A program made the translations under genes and the position numbers. Below, in pieces: positions 13,179-23,719 of a stretch of 64,000 nucleotides of DNA. The stretch is taken from the NCBI GenBank assembly GCA_020226215.1, contig CM035232.1, forward strand, positions 15,412,316 to 15,476,315. The letters are read 5' to 3'. The DNA comes from Sindora glabra (lineage: Eukaryota; Streptophyta; Magnoliopsida; Fabales; Fabaceae). How positions within the stretch are numbered: position 1 is the first letter of the stretch; each line of letters opens with the position of its first letter. The notes below the pieces were generated by a model. That model saw nothing but the letters and a program-made list of their open reading frames with translations, was not told the origin of the DNA and did no database searches.

Positions 13179-15265
13179 GCTTAGTATTTATTATACATTA
13201 GAAGACCATTAATATACCTATAGGCATTATTTATGATAAAAAACTAACATTATAACTTATACCAAATTTATGATCTATCTCTTCATCTTTTAATACAACT
13301 TCTGTACCTTCAAAATGCTGTTATCAATAAATATATATTATATATGAACGAGTTATTGATATACCATTAGATATTTGTATGTTATATCTACTTCCAAATT
13401 TTCTCATTCAACACTACATTAAATTTTTCCAAACCATCTTGGTTTTTTACTAAATAATTTATAGCTTAGGGTTTAATGATGTTTTATTAAAAAAATTGAC
13501 ATTGTTTAAGTTTATTTTTTTAGTTCAACTTTTGCATCCTAATATTTTTTTTTTAATAATAACCTAAAAAAAACTACACTAGATCATCAATATAGTTTAT
13601 AATATAATCACTATGTAACTTTAAATTAAAATCCATATAGCTTACAACATAATCACTACATAAAAATATTCTACAAACATTAGTCATTCATTCATTGTAG
13701 TATTAGTATACCCATCAATGCTATATATTTAGAAATACTTTGAATCTTATAATTATGGAAATTATATTAAACTATAGATATCTTATACTTATGACCATCT
13801 ATTTAAGGACAGAAAATAACTATGATTTAGTGAGATACTCCTAACCATAAGATTTCAAAGTCTTTTAGATGTGCAACAAGAATAAGTGTATTGTCTTCTT
13901 TTGTCACATAAACAAAAGATGGAGTAAAAGAAAAATTTGTAGATAAAATGAACAACAATATACATCAATTATTAAACTAAAACTGACATTTACTTTTAAA
14001 TTTTCAATTTTGATATTATTATTTTATGTTAACCAATGTCATAATTCTTAACAATTTCTTGATACCTAGTAAATGTCATATATAATAAATGTTTGCTATC
14101 ATCCTTGACAAATGTTTATCATTTATTACAAGTTTGGTGACGGGTGCTATAATTTTATATATCAATTAGGTCAAAAAACCAACATAGTAACATTATCACA
14201 AACTTTCTAATCCAATTCTTCATATTTAAATCATGTTAATTTTTAAATAAATAATCAATTTGATTTATTATTTTTTATTTTTAATACAATTTCTATAACT
14301 TAATATTTTGCTAACAATGAATACAAATTTCCTCAAATAATATTATCAATTTTTTTGCATCCTCGTATATTTTTAACTATATTATCAATATTAACTAGTA
14401 AACATTATACAATAATTTAATAATTAATCATTTAATAAAATTTACAAATTATGATACACTATATATTTTTCATAAAATAATGACCTATATAAAAATTATG
14501 ATACATCATTGATATAGTTTACAGTATAGCTAGTCATTCCTTATGTTGAAGAAATTAAAATATTTATTATAAATTCTTATTTGTTAAAAAGATTTAATCA
14601 ATTTTTATTATGTTGAAGTACTCTACTACATCATGAAGATATTAACCATTTATTCCTTGTAGTTCTTAATAGAATATAAGGACAACAGATATGATTAATA
14701 CTGCACAATTAAAAATATTTTAAATTTTTTTATCATAAATTTTTATTAGACCATGAATATCTTATGATTATGAGCATCCTATCTCAATAGAAGATAACCA
14801 TAATTTAATGAAAAATTTATGATCATAATATTTAAAGAATTTCTAAATGTGTAGCAAGGATGTTATGTTATTTTCTTATACTATTTAAATAAAAGATGAA
14901 GCAAAAGAGAGTTTTATAGGAAATATAAAAAATAATAGACATCAATTATGAAAGAAAAATCACTATATAAATATCTTATATCCTAACAAGATGATTCGAA
15001 TACTTTTGAACCATGATTATAGGAAATTGATGTCTTAACTTGTCTATGTTTGACTTTCAATGTAGGTCTTTTATTTTAATTGATATAGTAAGTTGCTCTT
15101 ATTTTTAAAAATATTACCATAATAACTTATCATATTAATTTTTTATTAGAGCTAATATTAAAAATTGTTCATTATTGCAAAAATATTATTACACCATTAT
15201 ATATGTCAGTTTTCTCTCTAATCAACATTAATATGGTGATGTGGTAAGGGAAATTTGTAGTAGTG
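13174..15265. repeat. right part of a diverged tandem-repeat element with a CACTA-like end
   Basis: Two units about 0.95 kb long are seen, roughly 13210-14130 and 14130-15080. They share blocks such as CTTTTAATACAACTTCTGTA versus TTTTAATACAATTTCTATA, and AGATGTGCAACAAGAATAAG versus AAATGTGTAGCAAGGATG. The block ends at 15265 with AAATTTGTAGTAGTG, the reverse complement of CACTACTACAAATTT, which resembles a CACTA-type terminus. No matching left end was found and no ORF is recognisable. It may be a non-autonomous DNA transposon. Confidence 0.5.
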
Positions 15266-16519
15266 AAAGTCAGTAATTATTATATTCCTCAAATTTTATC
15301 ACTAACATCATTTGTCATTACTTTTACTTTTGTTATGATTATTCATTCTTTTATTTACTTACAATGTTAAAATAAATAAAAATATTGAAGTGAATTATTA
15401 AATCTCACCTTAAAAATGTCAAATACATAATTTGATCCATTGTTAGCATATATCAATTTTACACCACTAACTAGTTATGTATTATCATATTAATAAAAAA
15501 TTATTAAAACTCTCTTATTATTATTAAATATTATTAATTACTATTATTTTTTAATGATTTGTCTTTTTGTTATTCATTGATAATATAAAATATTTTATAT
15601 TGTGGTTGATCAAATTTAAACTCAGTTACTTTCAATTCTATTCTTTTTCTTTCACAATTTATCTTAGTATTATGATTAAAATAAGGTATAGATAATTATA
15701 ATAAAACCAAAATAAGGGATTAAAAGTGTCATTCATGAAATTTGAAGGATATAATAATCACAATCTTTATGAATGAAAAATTAAATATTGTGTTTACTCT
15801 TTTTGGTATTATCAATTTGGTGATTGAGTTGGAAAAGAATGGTTAAATTAAACATAATCCTCCAAGAGATTTTTTAATGTATGATTTACTTCTATATTAT
15901 TAAAATGTACCTATTATACATTTTAATTAATTAATGGTAAAAAAATTTCTCCATCAACTTTCTGTTTGAAATCCTGACAAAATCCATGTGTGATCTTCAC
16001 GTGTAAAAAATTTCTCTTAAAACTCATTCTTCATCCTCCATTCTTTCAATCATTTTGCATTTCATTCCATCAATTTGTAAAATTTGCATTTAATCTACAA
16101 AACGTCTAAGAATTGTATTAGCTATATTTAGAAATGTCCAACAAGTACAAGTTTTATCACTGTAATTCTTACTATTTGAATCCATACTATGATGATAACT
16201 CTTATCATTCTTATATAATTCTAATGAACTATGTTCCTAATTATTTGGCTGTATCAAAATTTCACAATGCCTTCAAAAGTTACGATCCAAAATCTTTTTA
16301 AGGTGACTAAAAATGAAGCTAAATTAATTAATTTTCTAAATGATTAAATATTAAAGATTTTTTGGTTAAACACCTAGCTAATTTAAGTATATTATTAATT
16401 CCATCGGTTAAAAATCTTAATATAAAATTGATTGTGCATTTTCATTGTATACCTTTTAGATTGTCGCTCAAATTTGAGGATAAAGATCTTTAATTTGTTA
16501 TGAAGGCAAGTTCTATGAT
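15266..16519. other. AT-rich intergenic DNA
   Basis: No gene, RNA gene or transposon end was recognised here. Confidence 0.55.
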
Positions 16520-16700
16520 AACTTGAGTTATCAATAACTCAAGTAGTAACTTTAGTAGACTTAGCTAGTAACAAGTGATTAACTTTACTAAAGGGTAGTA
16601 ATTATAGTAAAAAAACATTTAGTAACTTTAATTAAACTTAGTCACTTTTTAGCAGCTAAATTTGTTAAGATTACTACTTAAGTCATCAATAATTTGACTT
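16520..16700. mobile_element. fold-back MITE-like element
   Basis: The left arm at 16520-16553 and the reverse complement of the right arm at about 16667-16700 agree at about 24 of 34 positions, including an exact ACT[CT]AAGTAGTAA core. The left arm also carries nested palindromes, GATAACTTGAGTTATC and TTGAGTTATCAATAACTCAA. A size of about 180 bp and no coding content fit a MITE. No target duplication was identified. Confidence 0.55.
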
Positions 16701-18683
16701 TTAATTATGTTAAAATAAAATTAGCCTGTAATGAAATAACAATTATGAAATTGAAAACAAATGAAACATTATTAGAAGAAAAGGGTAAAAACTAATGAGA
16801 AGAGATGCACTTCAATATTAGGAAAGCAATCAACGCAATAAGAAATTAAATAAAGTTTCAATCATTGTAGTTGTTTTTCAAATGGATAATATGGTATTAA
16901 AAATTAACAAACATTCTTTAAATCAATATATTTACTGAAAAGTAAATCAATATGACAATTTAAAAAATCTTTTCATAATTGATATTTGATAGAAGGAAAA
17001 TGCTGGGGACTTTTTCTAGAATTTGGATATCAATTTCTTTTAATATTTAAAAGAAATTATTACATGTAAGGATTATATATAGAATTTGATAGGATATTTA
17101 GGAGGGGGGTTCCTTGCACTATCAACAAAGTAGGTGATAAAAACACTTTAATATTATAGGAGTAAATCACATGTTCAAAAAACTTTAGGTGAGTTAATGT
17201 AATTTACTTAAAACATATTTATTCAATAATAAATTAAAACATGAGATGAGAATTACTTTCTATAATGTGCCCTTCTTAGGATGCCCATTTTATTACTAGG
17301 TGATGTATTTCGGCTGGGTCTCTGCTTCTTTAGTTTACATGTATTTTTTTTTAAAAAGTTGATACTAAATGTATTTTTAAAAAATTCACAAAATTAATTT
17401 GATCTTCTGTCCATCTTAATTTGGAGAACTAATTTAAAAATGAAACAACCAATTAATGAATAGATAAGACAGAGGTCGTAGATAAAAGAATTGACCAGTA
17501 CAGAATTGGGTCAATGGTAATCAAAGTTGCAACCAATAAACGAGAACAAAAACTGCAAAAGTGAATGCTCCATTTTTAGTGCTTTCAATGGGATTCTTGA
17601 GATGTTGAGATGACCAAGATGCCAAAATGGTGGTCCATGGAATTCCTTTTCTCAAAGGTACATTCTTAATTTATTAGTTGGACTTGTTTCTGCTTCGACA
17701 GCCAAAATCTTTTCTTAGATATTTTTACTTGCCAATACAAAAGAAAACAACTTTTTTTCCCTTTCCCTTCCCACCGTCCGTTTCATATCAGAAAAACAAA
17801 GGAAAAGAAATTCCTTACTCAACCTGCGTAGTAAGGTCATCATCACCAATGGTACTTTAAATTAAGCCACTCCTTTTGTTAACATATTTATTCAGGCAGC
17901 TTCTTCTTAGGATCACTTCAATGGAACAGTGTTTGAAATCTTTCCGACGCCATCTTAACAGTACTAAAATATATTGTTCTTTTGGTGCTTGCAGCTATAT
18001 TTTCCCTTTCTCGTACACCTTTTTGATGTCTTAAATATTTTTTAAAATAATAGGAATGACTAATATACTGTAAATGTATATGTGTAAGGGTCCATAATCG
18101 TGTTTGTGATGCGATGAAAAATAAAACCTTTAATAAATATTAAATATTACTTAAACTAAATCCTTTTGGAAATATATTACATATATATTTGCAGCTAGCT
18201 AGCATCCCCATAACAAAAATTCAATGATGTGACAAATATTCATAAAAGTTGATGGAGACTCTTGGGAACTATCCACTATCAAAAACATCATTTGGTTACC
18301 AAAAAGACTTCAACTTTTCCAAGTTCCCTTGATGATATTTTTACCTAAACGAAGATGGGATGGGAGAGGAATGAAAACGTATAATGGATGATATTTGATA
18401 TTTCTTTTTGTTGCATATATTTGGAATGTTTTATGATTGAACTTCACTGTTAACATTCAAGAAGTTGGATAATTTGTAAGTATTATTATAAGTTTTGTAA
18501 AACATTGAAGATATTGATCGATTTTAAAATGGAACAATTTTTTCTTATTTCCATGATTTTGTACGAACAAAAATCTGCTTTTCCAATTCCAATTATGTCA
18601 TGCCATTAAAGTGATCACCCAGCTGGGTTGTAGCGTAAGCTTCAGACTTTGGGAAAGAGATGTTTCTTCGGTTGCTTGCTACG
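16701..18683. other. intergenic DNA
   Basis: Somewhat less AT-rich at 17450-17950, where only chance ORFs of about 60 codons occur. No gene is supported. Confidence 0.5.
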
Positions 18684-18833
18684 GTATCTTAGGTTTTAAA
18701 ATTTGAAGTGATATAATGAGCTTTAAAACTATTAAATTTTAGTCATTTATTTTTCAATGAAAGTAATCAAATAATTTCAATTTAATAGTTTTTAAAATAA
18801 TTATATCACTCAAATTTGAAACTTTAAGGTAGT
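18684..18833. mobile_element. fold-back MITE with long terminal inverted repeats
   Basis: The left end (CTTAGGTTTTAAAATTTGAA, then GTGATATAAT and AAAACTATTAAATT) mirrors the right end. The right end in reverse complement reads CTTAAAGTTTCAAATTTGA, GTGATATAAT, AAAACTATTAAATT. The arms are about 55 bp each over a 150-bp element, so almost the whole sequence can fold. No ORF. Superfamily unassigned. Confidence 0.75.
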
Positions 18834-20015
18834 ATTTGAATTTGGAAATCGAAGTTGTAATTCGATTACAAAAGAAATTAAGTTCTACAAGTTAAAATGT
18901 TACTGTTAGCAATGAGTAGATAAAAATTGTGAATTACTTAAATATTATAAATAAAGAATTAGAGTAATCAAATTTAATATTTTAAATTCAATTAAAATAA
19001 ATGTCATTCTACAAATTTCACATTTACTCTTGAAGAACTTTATTAATTATCATTCTCTATTAATAAGAACTAGGTTAAGTTATCTATTTTCTATGCAAAT
19101 CTTCAAAATGTCCGATATTTACCAAATGTTTTATTCCAAATATAAGTTAAGGATACCATAAAATTCACTGTTTTGTTGGTGTGTGAAATTCGAGTTGTTT
19201 AGTTGAGTGCACTGTGTCAGAAACATTACTTAATTGATAAGGAGAAATTAACTTAATTCTCTAGACAAAGTCTTCAACTTGTTTAATATCATGTTAATTT
19301 TCTTGTGTATATATTACCATCAACCATCAGTATTCATTATTTTTTACCCCCCTCAATGACCATTTAACACGGAAAACAAAAAGGATTAGCCAGCGAATGA
19401 TCTAACTAAATCCCTCACCACCAAATCAAGTTGAATGACTTAGTAACATTCAGTTATTTTTAGTCATGCAAAGAAAATCTTATTGGGAGGGAGAGCTAAA
19501 GCCTAGAAATTGTTTAAATTGCGTGAAGAATGCAGACTTCAATTTTAACTATAATATATTTCAGGCCTTTATGTGCAAAGTGAAAACTTCAACAAATAAT
19601 GACTCTCTTGAATGACATTTCTTTTGACATAGGTATATGATATATTTTCCCAAAACATGCAAAATAAGTTACATGCGCATGCGTCGCAAGCATCAGTTTA
19701 AAGAGGAATATATTGATCTTGATTATAGAGTTTAATCATGTTTTTGAGCTTGCTGCTTTGCAGAATTTGCTCAATTAAGAATAATGATTAATATAGAATC
19801 ATTCAGCAAAAAGGTAAACCATGTTGGAGATGACAAGGACAAGCATCATTAATTCTTACTTCAAACAATGTAATTGAAACACCATCCGTACTGAACAAGT
19901 AATAAGCAGTGACACAGTTACATAAAAGTGAGTTAACTGTCCTCAAAAACACATTCAAAGTAAGGACATTCTTCAAATTTACTGAACAGAGAAGTCATCT
20001 TCACATATAAAGCCT
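18834..20015. other. intergenic DNA and probable 3' UTR downstream of the YABBY gene
   Basis: On the minus strand this lies after the YABBY stop codon, so roughly the last 100-250 bp before 20015 should be 3' untranslated sequence. No decisive polyadenylation signal stands out. No other gene seen. Confidence 0.5.
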
Positions 20016-23000
20016 TCATTTGTTCAATAACGCAGCCCTTGGCATTAAACGCTTCTCTGAGCTCTGCAGACAATAAAATGACAAAATCACTACATAATAA
20101 TAATGTATTTGAAGTAATATAAAAAATTATATCCTATCCAGTAAGAATTTCCGGCTTAAAACTTACACTATCCAGCTTAGCTTGATTGTTGGTCTCCAAC
20201 ATCAGCCCAAAATGAATATGAGGGAAATGTGCCCACTAAAACCAAATAATTGTCAGTCAGCAACACTACGGTAAATGAGTCAAAGACAACGGATAAAAGC
20301 TTCATTATATGCAGAGATCTTTTGACATCACTTATAATTATTAATGTGTGTAATGCTGTCGAGTTACGTTTTTTGCAGCTGTACTGAAGGCTTCTCTGTG
20401 ACTGATATCTGGATTATTGGCCTTGATCCTCTGAATCTCTTCCCTGCGTACAAACAAAGACGTTTCAATATATAGGTGGTGCTTTATTGTGCCTATTGGA
20501 TATGTATAATTATGCATAGACTGTAAATCTGTCATGGAAGACTTACTTTATGAACTGATTATATGCAGAAGGTACGCGCTGCCTCTTCTCGGGAGCTGGA
20601 AAAGAAAATAACAGCTCATAAGTTTACTTGATAAAATGCCCACAGACAATGGGATTGAAGGTAAAGAACTAGAATTGATTTTAAAAGTTTGTGAGTTAAG
20701 TGGGGAAGAGAAACTCACGTCGGTTCACAACCCTTTCCTCAGATGCATGTGTTGTAGGTGTTCGCATTGCAATCCTGTTGCTGCATTTGGATGAAGAACC
20801 CGCGTCAATCTTATACTCCGGATTGGAGTAGCCAGGTGCCTGAAGTTTTGAAACCCAAGATATTATCAGCTACTATTTAAGAAAGAAAGAAAATGGTTAC
20901 AAATTATTTTTATAATGGAAGTAGGCATGATTATTCTGTTCCCATGGAGTATATATATAAAGAAGTTTGTTTCTTTACTTTATTTCAGTGATTTGTTACC
21001 ATTTTTTTTTTTGTTAAAATAATTTAATTTATATTATATGACGTGAGAAAAGAAGTGTAAGTACTACCATACGTGGGTTTAATTGCTTATAGTTGGGGGA
21101 ATACAAACCAGCTTGCTTTTGTATGGCAGTGCGGCACAAGCTTTATAACTTATTACAAATTAACTTCACTGCTTGAAAGTCATTAGGTAATGGGTTAACA
21201 ATGAGAAATTTAAATAATATGATAAAATTTTCAAGTTTAAGGCTCCATTTATTTTGGTTAAAAATATCTTTTATAAGAATATAATTATAAATTATCAAAA
21301 TAATAAAAAATTATTGATATATTTAATGTAAAAATATAATAAGTTTAGTGAAAAATAATTTTTTTTTTAAAATTATTTTCTTTCACTATTATAATTTTAA
21401 AAATATTTTTTTAGTAACAAAAAATAGAAACATACAATACTCATATGTATATATAAAAAATAATTTTTTTTACGAAAATTACCTTCTAAAAAATAAATAA
21501 AGCCTAAACCCCTTCAAAAACTTCTAACAAACTAACACCACTCCTGAAACCAGCGTTAAAATCAAACAAATTTAGTTAGAACGAGGCTTGCTAGATGAAT
21601 ATTCATAAATAAAACCCAGATTGACAGTCGTTCAAACAAAGGCTGTTATTTGGGGATCTAAAAAGGAAAAACCCCTTTTAATTTTTTTTTAAATTTATTC
21701 ATGTAAATCTTGGTAAGGACTGTTTGTAGAGATGAGGACAAAAATCTCGAAAAGAAGTCATTAAAACCTAAGAAGTCCGTCCTACTTGTCAATCAAATTA
21801 AGGTATCCCCCTATTCCGAAAAGCCCTAAGAAATGTTTTCGCCTTGATGAGTTAGGAAAGGTCCTATCCCCTGACGCCTCTATTAAAAGTGAGGAAAAAA
21901 AATAAAAGGAAAATAGGTTCTATCGATGGCGGCTGGAGCCTGCGTGCAGGTATAGCTAGCTAGGGTTTCAGTACTCTCAGCCAACAACCTTCACAGGTGG
22001 AAAACACCAGACATGCTTCGAAATACTCGATTTAGCATGCAGAAAAAACAGCAGTTTGCCTGAGAGGCTTCGATTTTCTCAAAAAGAATAACACGCAGAA
22101 ACCCTAATATTCAGAATATAAATGGGGCTATTATGTTATCTAGTTTATTTATAAAACTAAATATGAAATTCCCGCTCAAATTAAGCTGAAACTTAGTTGG
22201 GTTTATGTGTTTCTGTGCTCAATACATGAATATCATCTCACCTGAACATCTTGCCATGACAGTGACTGAAACGCGGCGGCCATGTTCACGGACCAGAGAT
22301 TGGTGCAGTGACCACATCGAACGGTCACGATGTCAAAGAGGTTACTGCATGGAACACTCACCTGCAAAAATAACAACATCAGGCCGTTCCTAATTATTAC
22401 AATATAATATATTATAACTGCTAAGTCAGTACAAAGAATCAGTCACACTACGCTAGAAAACTTGAGTAATAAACTAGAAGATGAAGAATACATGATGTTT
22501 TCATCATGCTTTTGGATCTAATCGCTTCAAGATGATGAAAAAGGAGAGTTGATGATCTCACATATGGTTCGAATTCAGAAGTTAAGAAAAAAAAATTCAA
22601 TTTTTTATTCTAAAATTTGTGGTTTAGAATGAGAGCACAGCTGTGGTTGTTTGATCCAAGTTCTGAGGTTTTACTGGAAAAAGGTGGAAAACCCTAAATT
22701 TGGAAGCTTGATCCAGGGTTTCATAATATATGAGAAATAGGTATTGTCATGAGATGACTCAAGATGTCATAATTTTCCTATTCAGCAAATGAAGCCAAGT
22801 TCAGACAGAAACCATGTATAGTGAAGTACTTTTGCAAGGGAAAGAAAAGCTTAGGTCACAGGTAGCAGAGAGATAGAAAATTAAAGGTTGTATGGAGATG
22901 TCTTGTCCCGTCAATAGCTTTATAATTTATTCATTACAATGCTTGTTTTGGCGTTTTAAGGGGAAACCGCCATGTTTACAAAAACAGCTAGCACAGTGAA

Positions 23001-23519
23001 CATTTAACATTTCTTTCTTCTCTCTCTTCTTCTGCCTCACTGAACTAGAGAGAGAAAGAGAGAGGTGTCTGTGGCCTAGGTTTGATAATTCCAGGACCTT
23101 CAGCGTTATGACTTTTCTTTGACTGCAAAAAGAAAAGGAGAGGAAAAAAAGTCTTATACGATGGAGACCTGACTGTGATTTAGAAAATACAAGGAAAACC
23201 CAGAAAGAGAGAATTAAAAATATTAAAAGATTTCGGTCAAATTAAATTAGCATAAACCACTGATTCACAAAGGCGCAGACTAGCTTCCTTTTCAGGATCT
23301 AAAGGACTTCTTTCTCCACGAATATATATGCACAGAAGAGAGAAAATCAAACAATTCATCAAAGATTACATAGCAAGAACTGAAAAACAGATCTCTCACT
23401 AAATAGAACAAAAATAGCTATGATCAAATCAATGATACCGCAAGAACAATGTTGCAAAAGTTGCAGGGGATGTAGCAGAGTTGCTCAGGCGCCCCCACAT
23501 CGATGCTGCAGCTCGACAT
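20016..23519 (-). CDS. YAB5: YABBY5-like transcription factor, seven coding exons
   Basis: The minus-strand exons are 23519-23439, 22361-22242, 20839-20719, 20595-20547, 20443-20368, 20235-20167 and 20063-20016 (TGA). All six introns are GT-AG and the phases join cleanly into 187 residues, a normal length for the family. An N-terminal C2C2 zinc finger uses Cys19, Cys22, Cys43 and Cys46 (C-x2-C-x20-C-x2-C). The HMG-like YABBY domain spans about residues 108-160 and includes EEIQRIKANNPDISHREAFS and WAHFPHIHFGL. The linker phrase NMAAAFQSLSWQ and the tail RAALLNK point to the YAB5 subfamily rather than FIL/YAB3, YAB2, CRC or INO. Known family role: nuclear DNA-binding regulator of abaxial identity and lamina growth in leaves and other lateral organs. 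The chosen ATG is the first one downstream of the TATA box. Introns 1 (1077 bp) and 2 (1402 bp) are long and the others are 103-132 bp. No frame damage is seen. Confidence 0.96.
21240..21505. mobile_element. MITE inside intron 2 of the YABBY gene
   Basis: The left end AGGCTCCATTTATTTTGGTTA faces a right end whose reverse complement reads AGGCTTTATTTATTTTTTAG. The element is about 266 bp, AT-rich and non-coding, with T- and A-rich inner arms. The terminal GGCTCYATTT wording is like that of common plant hAT-type MITEs, but no clear 8-bp target duplication was seen. It accounts for part of the unusual length of intron 2. Confidence 0.6.
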
Positions 23520-23559
23520 GTCTCTGCAGAAGGAGGAGATGAAGTTGGAAGCAAAAACA

Positions 23560-23583
23560 GAAGAAGAAGAAGAAGAAGAAGAA
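23560..23583. repeat. (GAA)8 microsatellite in the YABBY 5' leader
   Basis: Eight GAA units on the plus strand, so CU-rich (TTC) on the transcribed strand, lying 41 bp upstream of the YABBY start codon. It falls inside the predicted 5' UTR. Confidence 0.95.
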
Positions 23584-23710
23584 ACTGATAATATTGTTCT
23601 CCTGCAATTTAAGACTTTCAAGGAGAAAAGAAAAAGCTTGTCTATTCACCGAAGGCCCCTTTCTTCCTTAGAACCCGGCTTCTGTATCCTAATAGTAAAA
23701 CTTGATGACC

Positions 23711-23719
23711 TTTTATAAA
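23711..23719 (-). promoter_or_regulatory. TATA box of the YABBY gene
   Basis: Read on the minus strand the site is ATTTATAAAAGG, a strong plant TATA match about 190 bp upstream of the ATG. It predicts transcription start near 23685 and a leader of about 165 nt. No other ATG occurs between there and 23519. GA-rich runs at 23730-23820 lie just upstream. Confidence 0.65.

Noticed and set aside
22560..22580. GGTTCGAATTC, resembling a tRNA T-loop
   Set aside because: No acceptor, D or anticodon stems around it; it lies in YABBY intron 1.
23424..23621. N-terminal extension of the YABBY protein by 34 residues (Ser-rich, from the GAA repeat)
   Set aside because: The frame is open upstream but its first codon is TTG, not ATG. 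The first ATG after the TATA box is 23519, and family members start at the equivalent position.
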